Positions 48,501-59,800 of a DNA stretch of 64,000 nucleotides are shown piece by piece (positions within the stretch are counted from its first letter, which is position 1; the number at the start of each line of letters is the position of its first letter). Source of the DNA: Melanocharis versteri. Lineage: Eukaryota > Chordata > Aves > Passeriformes > Melanocharitidae. Location: contig VZTG01000478.1 of the NCBI GenBank assembly GCA_013397845.1, forward strand, positions 353,599 to 417,598. Direction: 5' to 3'. A program made the position numbers and the translations under genes. The notes beneath the pieces were generated by a model. That model made no database searches. It was not told the origin of the DNA and saw nothing but the letters and a program-made list of their open reading frames with translations.

Positions 48501-51500
48501 GAAATTAATGGATAGAGCCCTGTTGTTTTTAAATAGGCTTTGAGTAGGGGATCTCAGTGGTTGTTTATTGGCTGTGTTTATTCTGTTTTTCTTTCCTGTA
48601 TTCATACATAATTCTTTGGAATAATATGAGCAATTTTTACCTTTCACTGCTCTCTACATTTCCTCAGATTCTAATGCAGTGCATTTGCTACAAATGCAGA
48701 TATCTTTTTTAGCTCCATTTAATGTTCTGCCTCTGCATTTGAACAGACCACTTTGTCAAGTCAGTGAATTTGGTACAACGAGGAGACAATTTGTTGCCTC
48801 CTTCTGGGGTCCCCAAAGACATCAATTAACTCAAAGCACGAGTTCTGACAGCACAAACAGGAAGAGTTAACCCCCCACAGTTATTCTTTATATTAGTCAA
48901 TCCACCCTCCTCATTCCCTCCGTCCCTCTTCATTTTCCTTTCTAATGAACAGGGACAGATACCTCTTTCTACTGAGATACTTCCACTACAATGACAATTC
49001 CCTGGCTCTCCCCAGGTGATTTACTTTTCAAGCAGTTCCCACTTATTGATCTCTTCTGTGACAAATTTCAACACATGCACAGTCCTGGCAAACATTTCTG
49101 GAGATGAATCCTTCCTGCTGTTCAAAGAGGAGGATTATGTTTATGCAATATATTTCAAAAAATGGTTCCTGGTATAGAATCACTTTCAATAAACTGTGCA
49201 AGAATTCATCTCCTAACAAGTTAACAAGAATTACTGCTGAAATTCTTGCCTTTATTATTGTTTAAATATATAAGTATAAAGTTTAATTTACATTGATATT
49301 CTTCTGAACTTTGACTTGGGAGAGATTTTTAAATATTTTTTTTAAACCACAAAAACTTGTTGCTTTCTGATAGAGTATATCAAGAACTAGAACTAGAACT
49401 CTTTCAGTTTAAAAACTGATGGCAAATATGAACATGTTTTGTAGTTAAAATTGGAGGTAAAAATTACTTTACAAGGAAGCCACCCATAATAAAATATTTT
49501 CTGAGAAATAAACATGTAGTCCCTTCATTTACACACACTAAAAGTTCTAACCAGTTCACTCTGACCAAGTTACAGACAAGAATGGCCCGGGAAGAGCATT
49601 ATTAGGGCAGTGTTACGTATGATAAGTATTAGGGCCAAGTACTGAAAATAGTGTTGAAAATAAATCATTATTAAGCCTCAGAAAAACACCACCAGTCACA
49701 CTTTGTATCTTTTGCTTTACCAGACAGTGGCTAGTGACTTTACAAGACCTGGTATAGATGTCTTTCCCTACAGTGGCACTTAATGCTTCTAATCCCCAAT
49801 TCCTGCTGCAAACACATAACCTGAAGTACAGCCTTTTCCAAAATACCTGACACACAACCTTGGGCCTTTATTATCAAGAAGAAATCTTCCACAAGCTGTT
49901 CCTGAAATTTTGCTAATGGTATCAGCTCCTGCTTCTCCCCAGAGCGCCCAGATCCTTGATAGCCCGACCCTACTTCATGGCACCTGGCTGCCAGAATAAG
50001 TATCACCTGAGTCTAATTTCACCTAGAAGAATTTATACAAGCTGGATACAATATGCTTTTTATCACCGCTTTCTGCATTGCTGTATCTTGTGTTGCCATT
50101 GACTGATCAGAAACTGTGATCTTCCTAAAAGGAAAATTTTTCTTTTCCAGCAAAAAGCATTCAGATAGTGGTGCTTTCTACAGCACCAGCACCCCTTGTT
50201 CTTTAATTCTTTCCTTTCAAATCTTCCTTCTCATCTAATTCTTCAGTAGAATTTCCTTTTAATGCTTCCTCCTTTCTTCCAGCCACGGGCTGACCTTCCC
50301 CATCCCGCGTGGTCTTACTCAGCTCCATAACATGCTGCTTATTTTCTACAAGCCGCACTGTACTTTGTTACTCTGTTCTCCTCTGCCTCTCTTTACATAA
50401 ACATTTAAAGAACTAATTTCAGGCAATTTAGAAAGTCTTACTCCTCAGCTTCTTGGGTCTTTCTCTTATGAATAGTCCAACTGAATCAGCAGATCTTTTC
50501 ACACAGCAAAGCTAAGAGAATTTTTCCCCCAAAATGTATCTTCTCTGAAATGTTAGTTAAACTGTTCTCCAGGGATAGTTCCTAAATCTCTAATTCATCC
50601 TTATGATTAGCCAACCAAACAAACTACCCCAACACCCAAAACCCCCTCACAAATACTGTAAGAACTTTTTTCTGTATTTAGCAACAGGTTTCTACTTCAT
50701 CAATTAAACAAAATCGAGTTTTTCCTTGAGAAGACAAGTTATAAACAGCTGATTTTAAAACCAGTTACTTATGTCAGGGTTGTTTCGATTTTTGTTTCTT
50801 TGTTTGTTTTAAGATTGGCTTCATTTTATCGAGATTGGAGTTTATCCTGATTTAAACTGTTAAGAAATTTTACACATTTTGAGCAATTATCCTTGATCGG
50901 CAGACCTCATCTAAAAAAAAAGAAAGGAGCAATCTGGCGACTAGAGTAATATAAACCATGAGAGGTTTTTACTCTTCACCCTCTCCATTTGTATTGTAAG
51001 CATATGTGTCTTTAAATCATTACCAATATTTTCTATCTGTAATTCTGATGTTTCTAGGTTACTATAGGTAAAATATCTGACTGGAAAGTACATACAAAGC
51101 TTACCACATACTGGGCAAGTTTTGGGCAACATCTGCTTTTATTTAAAGCAAAAAAAAAATAGTGCAAGGTTTTGGTTCAAAGTTTACTTTTAATTTTGAT
51201 TATTGGCAGCTAATTTTTCAAATGATCTCACACCCTGAAGTCTTCAAATACAGCATTCTTTCAATTCATAAGATTAAAACTTCTTACAGTTTAAGGGAAA
51301 CATGCACAGATCTCCCAGTCTGTGTAATAGAGTCAGTCTATTTCCTTGCTGGGCTATTTAAGGAGAAAGGCAAACAGGAGGCTTTCAAAAGACCAAAGGT
51401 TTCTGCTCAGTGTGTGTCACAATGGGAACAGAAAGTAAAAGTGGAGCTGCACTTTCTCCCAAACTTATTTCACAGTCTGAGCCTCTGCACGGAACACGTG

Positions 51501-52420
51501 TCCTTTTGCAACACCCCTTGTCTTTACAGCCTGCAAATGGCAGCAGGCCACAGCTCCCTCTGAATTTCACACTTGCCACTGAACTGAGTGGCAAAATTTC
51601 TAAGATGCTGCCAGCACCCATTGAAATGTGCTGCTGCCCCGTCCAGAAACACACACACCATCCTACCCAGGCCATTCACGAGCGAGCAGAAGCAACAATG
51701 ACAGGAACTGTCACTGAAGTAATTAAGGAAAGCAGGTGTAAAGCACTCCAACAGGGAATTGTGCAATTTGAATGTGATTTGATCTCAAGAAATCCAGTTT
51801 AGATGCACCTTCTTTGAACTTTACGTGACCTTTGTGGCCTATATCTCTTAGGTGGGAAGCTTCAAGAAGAGGGAGAGAGATTGTAGTTCCTCCTCCTGTC
51901 ACTCCAGAAGCGACGCATGATCAATTTCTCTGGTGTTTCATGTCCAATACTTCTGACCTCCACTAACTTAATGATGGAGGAATTGAGCAAGCTTTAATGA
52001 ACTTTAAAAATTTAACATTTGGATTTAGGTTCAGGAGGATTCTATGTGTATCCAAACCTGATTTCTCCATTGAAATGTACACCAACACTCTGACCTGCAC
52101 ATACACCCAGTTAAGCTTTGCATTGCAACAAATAAAATTAATCACAGCTGAGGAGCTGAGTGAAACTTGCCACAGAGAGTCCAGTGTAAACAAAGTATTC
52201 TGTCTCCCACATTATTTAAACAAAATAATTGAAAAGTTTTGAGGTAAAATCTTTCACATATCAGATCATAACAAGTTATAAGAGCGCTTTCCAGGACCTG
52301 AGCTATGTAACACTAACAAGAATGTGGAAAAAGAGCAGCACCACAGTGGCTTTCTCTACTGCCTCATGCTGCCAGGCATCCCCTCAGACCTGCAGTTCAG
52401 TTTGTGCCTACAAGAAAAAT
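48501..52420. other. Non-coding sequence, partly pyrimidine-rich
   Basis: No gene recognised. 48890-48960 and 50180-50320 are pyrimidine-rich. The frames at 51162-51802 (133 and 130 codons in different phases, with antisense frames across them) show no domain, and their mutual overlap argues for chance. Confidence 0.5.
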
Positions 52421-52560
52421 GCAGGGAGGGAGCAGAAGCAGTGCTGTGGGAGAGGGGCAACAATATAGGAACGGGGAGAGAGTGGGAGGGTGATGGCAAA
52501 AGCCCAAGGAATGGTGGGAGTGAGAATGGAAATGGAAATGAGGGAGAGAAGAAAGCAATA
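52421..52560 (+). repeat. Purine-rich low-complexity tract
   Basis: A GGGAG/GGAAATG/GAGAG-rich stretch, mostly purine on the plus strand. The Pro-Ser-Leu-rich peptide of the minus frame 52356-52718 is explained by this composition. Confidence 0.8.
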
Positions 52561-53098
52561 GCCAGGAGATGCACATAAAACAGGTTGTGAATTACGGGGT
52601 TACGCATGGTAAGCCATCTGTCACTTCTCCTCAGGCAAGGGTACTTGTTTGGTAGTGAGACGGATAACACTTGGCTGTGTTTCCATAGCAAGCATTCCCT
52701 TACTCCAAGAGTAACCAAATTTTAACTGGGACAATCCCCACTGCTTTTGAAGATGCATGGGAGGGCCATATGCTTTGATCAAAGCCATCTACACTACCAA
52801 AACCACAAAGAAGATGTCAAAGCACATCACTAGACATCCAGACTGCCTGTCACAGTCCAGTCAGCACATTCGTTCTCCGTCCGAGACAGTCACAGACTCA
52901 TCACATGATTGGCCCTGTGTCTGAAAAAGCACAATCTTTTTCTTTGTCAGTTTACTTCCTTCTCCATCTAAGGGCATGGCTTTAATAGAATTCCTGTTCT
53001 TATTATCAGATCTCCTACAGTTTAGATATTTGCTAAACTTTACCCTCATAATTTTTTTCTTCTGATGGAGCCACCCTTCTTTGCTGGTATTTGCATAA
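52561..53098. other. Non-coding sequence flanking the LTR
   Basis: No feature recognised up to the LTR boundary. Confidence 0.45.
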
Positions 53099-53709
53099 TG
53101 TGCTGGTTTTGGCTGGGGTAGAATTAATTGTCTCCTCAGTGGCTAGTATGGGGCTATGTTTTGAACAGTGTTGATAATAAAGATATATTTTTGTTATTGC
53201 TGAGCAGGGCTTACACAGAGCCAAGGCTCTGCTTTTCACACTGCCATGCTGGAAAGGATATTGGGGGTGCATGGGAGATTGGGAGGAGACACAGCTGAGA
53301 CAGGTGATCCAAACTGACCAGAGGAATATTCCAGACCATGTGGCATCATGCTGTGTACATAAACTGGGGGGACAAAGGAGGAAGAGGAGGGGCCAATCTG
53401 GATTCAGAAAGGGGGTCTGGCATTAGTCAGCAGGTGGTGAGCAATTGTATTGTGTATTGCTTGGGTTTCCCTTTTTATTATCATTATTATTATTATTATT
53501 ATCACCATCATCATCATCATCATCATCATCATCATTTACCATTATTACTGTATTTCACTTTATTTTCAAATATTAAACCATTCTTATCTCAACCTACAAA
53601 TTTTACTTTGATTCTCCTCCCCATTCCACCAAGTTTGGAGAGTAAGACTGGAGGAGTTGAGCAAGCAGGTGCAGGGTGCTTAATTTCCAACTGGGCTTAT
53701 ACCACGACA
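53099..53709 (+). mobile_element. Solo LTR of an avian endogenous retrovirus (TguLTR5-like)
   Basis: The element runs from TGTGCTGGTTTTGGCTGGGG to a terminal CCACGACA, so it carries the canonical TG...CA ends. Internal family landmarks appear in order: GCTAGTATGGGGCT, ATTGCTGAGCAGGGCTTACA, ACAGAGCCAAGGC, CTGACCAGAGGAATATTCCA, a TATA-like ACATAAAC before CTGGGG (about 53357), ATTAAA as a polyadenylation-type signal (53572-53577), and CTTATCTCAACC before the 3' end. It is about 611 bp, a normal LTR length. No retroviral internal region or second LTR adjoins, so recombination between the two LTRs probably removed the provirus. Flanking bases show no clear target-site duplication. It encodes no protein; the frame 53338-53724 is a shadow. 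Confidence 0.92.
53474..53548 (+). repeat. (ATT)n(CAT)n expansion inside the LTR
   Basis: TTATTATCATTATTATTATT followed by about ten CAT units, then ATTTACCATTATTACTG. The tract sits between the TATA-like and polyadenylation-type signals, where family members already have a short ATT/ATC-rich stretch, so it probably grew from the LTR itself. The poly-His/Tyr in the overlapping frame is its translation. Confidence 0.93.
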
Positions 53710-53934
53710 ATTGCTATAGCTTAGAAAAGCACTAGCCAAGGATAGAAATCCCACTGCTACTGATCGTCTCCAAACAGAGTCAAAAAGTGAATTCCTGCCC
53801 TGAAGAGCAAACACTGTTTATGTAAATGTATCCCCGTTTTCAGAGAGCATTCCACCGGCCAAGCCAAATTCTACATTTGATTATTATTTTATTTTTCTTC
53901 TTCTTTCTTCTCTTTTTATTTTTTTAATGATAGT
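53710..53934. other. Spacer between LTR and CR1, with a pyrimidine-rich tract
   Basis: 53880-53928 is TTC/TTTA-rich low complexity. Nothing else recognised. Confidence 0.6.
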
Positions 53935-54322
53935 GTAGTTTATGTTGGAAGGTACATAGAAGGCCATTGGGTTAAACACTGCTCAGAGCAGGGCTAACTT
54001 CAAAGCTAGTTTGGGTTTCCTAGGGTCTCATCCAGCTGAGTTTGTCATACCTCAAAGGATGGAGACTGCACAGCCTTTCTGGGCAGCCTTTCCAGTGTTA
54101 AATCAACCTCCCTAGGAAGAATCACTTTTCTTCAGAGGAATTTCCCTTGCTTCAACTTCGGTCCACTGCCTCTTGTTCTGCTGTGCGCCTGCAAGAAGAG
54201 TCTGGCTTCATCTTTTCCATAACAGAGATGAAGACAGAATACTAATATTTCTTTAGCCATCTCTTTTCCAGGCTGCAGAAATGCAGCTCTCTCGGCTTCT
54301 TCTCATATGTCATCTGCTCAAT
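53935..54322 (-). mobile_element. CR1 LINE fragment, old
   Basis: On the plus strand, landmarks of the reverse-complement CR1 3' region occur in order: ATGTTGGAAGG, the CTCATCCAGCTGAG segment, GGATGGAGACTGCACAGCC, TTTCTGGGCAGCCTTTCCAGTG, CTTCGGTCCACTGCCTCTTG, TCTTTTCCAGGCTGCAGAAATGCAGCTCTCT, and CATATGTCATCTGCTC. It is about 390 bp and more diverged than the 5.3-kb copy. It reaches further into ORF2 than the other two 3' ends. Non-functional. Confidence 0.88.
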
Positions 54323-57300
54323 GCAAATGTTTGCATTTCCCTAATCTGTCAAATCTTAATGGAGTATTTTCACTGTTTGAAATTATGGATCCTAGTGGAT
54401 GTATCACAGTGGGTAATTGTGACAGAGACGCAGTAAGCAATCAAATTCTGGCGACGCCCTAAGAAGCCCTCTCTCTGGTGAGGCCAGGGTTTCACTCTGA
54501 GAGCTATCATATAGTTTAAGACAAAAAGACACCCAGGCCTTTTTGTTTTCTGGCACAATTTTTTTTCCAGACCTTGCTATCACTGAAATTTATCTTGATT
54601 TCCTGCAAAGGGCACTGATTTAAGATGTCTGCATTCCAAATCTGATTGCCACCTGCGCTGCTGTTTTCACTACTATATTTGCAGTGGCTTATTCCTCAAC
54701 ACTATGATTTGATCTTACTCTCAAAATATGCAATACTGCACCCAGGCAAGTACCTTGGAAAAAATCAATTACTACACATGCATGCACAAACTCAGTAGCT
54801 TTTCTTTTGATGATACACCACACTGCAGATTGCACATACACAGGCAGATTGAGCTTTTAAGAACAGAAAAGCACTTAGAGGACTTCACTGTTTAACAGAC
54901 ACAGACTAATCTCTTCCTCTCTGACAGTCAGGCTTCAGAGTTCACCGTGTGTGAATACAGATACATGATAATGAACAGATATTTATTCTATACAGAATTC
55001 AAAGGTAGAGTGGAAAAATCTCCCATTTCTACTGTGTGAAATTTCAGATATCTTGCTGCAGTAAGATAAATTGTTACCCTATATAACTGTAGCTATTCCA
55101 TCTAGTATTCTTTCCCAAAAGTGAATTGTGTTTCTTTCATTATAAGCCATTTACAGTCGTACTTGTGAAACACGTGCCTTTTCAGGCCTCCCTTTCCTTA
55201 AAGATAACACAACAGTGCAATGAAATGTTAGACCATTCACTGTACATACATGCCTATCTCTTTGCTCAGAGAATGAAATCTGCTTCCTGCAATTTGAAAC
55301 ATTTCCACAACGACTAAGTCTGGCCTTCTAATCAAACAAGAGAGTGTGCTTTATAATTTAATTTATTCTCAGTGCTTGAAATGAACCAGCTGCCTAAAGG
55401 GAAGTTTGTTGACTTCCCTCTAAATTCTTATCTGATGCATTAGATGACTAGTATTATTATAACAAATAAACAACTTAATAAACACAAAAAATGCTTATCT
55501 AAATGTAGTTAGTGAGAGTTATTGAATCAGATAATTTACCCTTAATTTTCTGAAAAAGATAAAACTACGTTATCTCACTTAGGTCACCAGGGAAATTAAC
55601 TTCTCCACTATCAAATCTCTTGCAAAGTTCACTCTCATTGAATGGGTACTTGTACCTCCTTTGATTATCTCCTTTCTGTAGATACCTAGAACAACCACTC
55701 AATGACCTTTCCTATTAATTTTGCTTTTGGAATGTAAGAAAGTTAGAGCACTGCTTTATTCTGCTCTCTTTCAGCTGTCCTTTACACAGAAAAATAACTT
55801 TAAATCCTATAAATATTTTAGGTTTTCTCGGAAGTTTTCTTTCACCACTGCCAACCACGGAGAATTAAATAGGTCTCAGTTTGTGCCAATGTAGGCAGGG
55901 TTAGGAATTCAGAGTCAGCAACTCTAACTGCTCTGCTCAGACAAATGAGTCCCAGAAAAGTCTCAAAGAGGTTCAGAGTGATCCCTCTTATGCAAAGCAC
56001 TGTTGTCCCTCAGAGAGGGCTAGATTTCCCCTCCTGTGAAACCTCCCAGACATATAATGCAGGTTCTCATACAGATTTTCAGCATCAGTCAAAGTCATTC
56101 TCACTTGCATTGCAATGTTCAGGTCTCTGTCTACAGGGCTTTAGGTTTTTTAAACAATTGGGTTTGGTTTAAAAAAAAAAAACAACCCAAGCCATGCCAG
56201 CCTGATGTTCACCATCAGAGCCAGCCCATAAATCAGCAAGAACAAGATGGCAGCAATTCTCTCCAGAAATAATTGTAATTCAGGCTACCTAGGAAAGACA
56301 TTTAAAACTTCTCATGTCACTGAGTTATTGTCTTTAGATAATAGTGCACTTACCTTAATCTTGGAACTTCTAACCTGGAAATATTTCATCTCTCTGGTAT
56401 TTTAAAAATAGAAGAATACAGCACTGGCTGTCTAATTAAAAATATTTCTGAATTTGCATTTTATAAAAAAGAGGTGTTTATAAACCCTAAAGACAATTGA
56501 TTTTTTCCAGGAATGAATTTCATGCAAATGAAATTATTTACAAAAAACCCCATGCCGTTTCACCAGCCAAGAGTCACAATATGAGAAGCAGCTACCACCA
56601 GAAGTGACACAAACACAAACCAGGTAGCGAACATCTGGTTAAAAAATTTGAACCTGGTCTCTATCAGGACTATGACTAAACCTTACTCACCACTTATTAC
56701 TTCTTGTTAATTTGCTTGCTAAACTATGCAACATACAGAAAATCAAGGAACTCAGAAAGTATATCTAGTTCATCACAACAACATTTTGAATATTATTTAT
56801 GTAAAATCTTGAGAGCTTGCCTGCAAAACAGATGTTTCCACACTGAGGGCAAACATCCCTGAAGGTGATAGTAACTAAAACATCTCATCTGAAGCACATA
56901 AGTTTGTCTTGCTTTGTAAACATTAGTATTAATGATGTTTTAGTTTAAAATTAAATTATAATTCTTTACCTGGATTTCTAAGCATTAACCATAGTTAAAA
57001 CATTCTCATGAGCCATCTTAAAACATTAGCACTCAAACATCTTCAGAAATGTAAGAAAGGCTTTTCTGATGTTCCTGTTTTTCTGTGGGTCGTCTCTTGC
57101 CTTTGGGTTTGTCCTGTCAATGAGTTCACAGAGTTTAACACTAAAACGGCTGCATTTGTGTTGAGCCATGAGAAGAATCAAGCTCTTTTAAAAGAATCAA
57201 CAATTAAATCAGCAACAGCAAGTAGAGAAGCAAATCTTTATATTTGGCATCTTCCTCACACCAGATATTAAAAAATATTCTGTTCAACGTCAGCAAGTGC

Positions 57301-58980
57301 AATGTCTCATTTATCTGAAGCCTAGCTCTCCAACTACAATCCTTTTTCTGTCTTTGACACATGCATACTAATGCAACAGGTATCCACAGGTTACTTGCAC
57401 AGATTGTCACGGCAGATTTTTTAATCTATAATAAAGAATGAGAAGTTTGTGTTGACTGAAAAGTAATGAAACTTTCTGTCAAGATAAATTTTACACATTA
57501 AATGTGCTCCGGGTTTAGATCAATGCAGATAGTGTCAAATAAAACAAAATACTACAAGGGAAGATTCACAAAAATTGATTGTGGCCAAAATACGCCCCAG
57601 CACTGTTAAGAGGTTTACTTCAGTAATGTCTGTGGTCATTGACTAGATCAATGAAACTCATTCTTTCAACAGCATCCAATTATCAGTTTACCGTGGAGTG
57701 AGCTTTCTAATAAATCAGTGTACTTTACATAAAAGTAGACAAAGCTTCAATGAAACTTAATAGCAAAGTATAAAAATATTTTGGTTCCAGGAAACAGAGG
57801 TTTCTATCACACCCAAGAAAAAGGCCATTGTTTGCTTTATTTAAGGCTCGCCTGTAAGTAGTAACATTTTGAGGCAGTAACCTTCTGTCGGCTAGTTTAT
57901 GGTCAGCAGGATAATAGAGTTTGATTAAGCACTTAGGACAGGTGATCAAAATGCTTCAGTCATATTTACAGAATAAAAGAATGGCATGCACAGTGAGTAC
58001 CAAAAAACATAAATTCAGGCATGGTATCAGATAGCCAATTAAAAACCACTTTCTACCACACAAGTTCTGAAATGCTTTCTTACCAATATTACTTGTCTCA
58101 GGCATATGTTTTTCCATTTTCTTGGGTAAGTAGAGAGCCGGTAACCATTTGAGCTTTACATCAGAGCTGAGTAGAGTGGCAGACTTCAGGTCCTCCATAG
58201 CTCCTCTGTGCTCTTTAAGAGGTAATGGCATGAAGAATCCCCAAAGCTGCATGCTGCCAGTAATAGATCAGAGACACAAATAAACTTGAGCACTACACAA
58301 TCTGTAATGTGTTATTGTCACACTACTTCTGTAGAGTAGAGGTTTTCTAACTGTCTCAGAGTTGGGAAGTCAAAAGAGAGAGAGATGAAGGACCAGATCC
58401 TAGAAAGATCTTATGAAAATCAGTTTAGAAATCCTAGCAGGCTGTCACATAAGACCAGGGGAAACCAAACAGATATATCTATGGAAAGCATGCAGCACTG
58501 ACAGACAAAGGGTCGAGTTAGAAGATCCAAATTCACCCTGACTGGCTGAGGGATTGAAGGTCACCTAAAAGGAGATGTTATTTGAAAAAATACACCAGCA
58601 ATTTTACCCAATTCAATGCTGAATGAACGGCTCTGTAGTGATGATATAGGCAGAGAGAGGCCAGGAATGGGACAGATGCACCTGTCTCCAAATCCATCCC
58701 CAGGAGCCTGAGGAGAGGTTTATAGAATACAAAAGGCCATCAATGCCTCCTCTGCTCCTTGCAGAACATGTATGTGTACATCCAGTGCTACTTGGTCCAT
58801 ATTTTTACACCAATAAACCATATTCTGCTGCTATAATCTCATTGCTCTCGTGGGTGCTGTTATTTAACCTTTAGTGTGCTCCGAAGGATTCTACAGAAAT
58901 GTAGATTGTGTGAGATAAACTACAGTGCCATTGCTGGCATATTTGTCCCCTGAATTCGCAGCAGGCCTGGTGCTGCTGCC
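54323..58980. other. AT-rich non-coding sequence
   Basis: No exon or known repeat. Short poly-A near 56170. At about 58800-58860 a CAATAAACCATATTCTGCTGCTATAA string resembles a polyadenylation context or an LTR tail but has no partner sequence that I could identify. Confidence 0.5.
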
Positions 58981-59752
58981 AGGCTGGCTTCATTGCAGTG
59001 CTGGAATTACTAGGAGCAAATCAAGGGAACAAAAACCCACAACACCTGAAAGGTGAGCCTGGCCACTGCTCCGCAAGGAGCAGAGCACTCTGAAAACACT
59101 CCCTGGTGGTGCACTGCACCGTTCCACCTGTCTGAGTTCTGTTTGCAGCACCAGGGATGTCTGTGGGGGCTGCCCTGGGGGCATCTCCTGCTTCACAGCA
59201 GCCACTACACAAACTTGGATAGAAGAGCTGGAAGAGGGCAAACCCTGAAAGCCAGTTGTTATTTTGTCTAGCGAATGGAGTGAATGCCAATTATTTAAAA
59301 ACCTAACTGATCAATTAATATTGATTCTGCTTTGCTTCCCATTGATTACCAGGCTCAATGTAAGAGAGGAAAAAGAAATTGTTCTCTTGTATCTTTGATC
59401 CTGAGGTATAGTTGTGGCAGCTTAACATACAGCAGTAAGTCTTTCTTCATAAAATCTACACAGAATACAAATTCCCTTTGACATCAGCACGAAAAAATGT
59501 CTGATAACTCCTTCATCACAGGTTTTATTGTACTGAAAAACTCCCCACAACATGTATTTCACTATATGTGTACCAGAAGTGGTATATTTGAACAGAAAAC
59601 TCCATGGCTGTAGGAAGTACAAATTGCTGACAAAAAATTATCAGTCTATCAGATACTGGAGTCAGTGAGTCATGAGTACAAACACTGGTATTTGAGGAGA
59701 TATGATTTTTATTTTGTGGATAAGTTGAATTTGCCCACAAAGAAGTGAAAAT
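58981..59752. other. Non-coding sequence with a GC-richer patch
   Basis: 59040-59230 is visibly GC-richer than its surroundings but nearly CpG-free. The frames there overlap on both strands and match nothing known. Confidence 0.45.
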
Positions 59753-59800
59753 GGGAAAATGGGAAGATGGGAAGATGGGAAGATGGGAAGATGGGAAGAA
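59753..59800 (+). repeat. (GGGAAGAT)n minisatellite
   Basis: About five to six 8-bp GGGAAGAT units, with degenerate units (GGGAAAAT and GTGAAGAT) at both edges extending it to roughly 59745-59815. Confidence 0.93.

Noticed and set aside
51162..51802. Two 130-codon-class plus frames with antisense frames
   Set aside because: They overlap each other in different phases, carry no known domain and show no splice or promoter context.
52356..52718. 120-codon proline/serine/leucine-rich minus-strand frame
   Set aside because: Composition is explained by the purine-rich tract on the plus strand; two plus-strand frames overlap it.
53338..53724. 128-codon frame with poly-Tyr and poly-His
   Set aside because: Lies inside the LTR and its homopolymers come from the trinucleotide array.
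58800..58870. Possible LTR tail or mRNA 3' end (AATAAA followed by a TGCTGCTATAA stretch)
   Set aside because: No matching upstream LTR or exon sequence; AATAAA is frequent by chance in AT-rich DNA.
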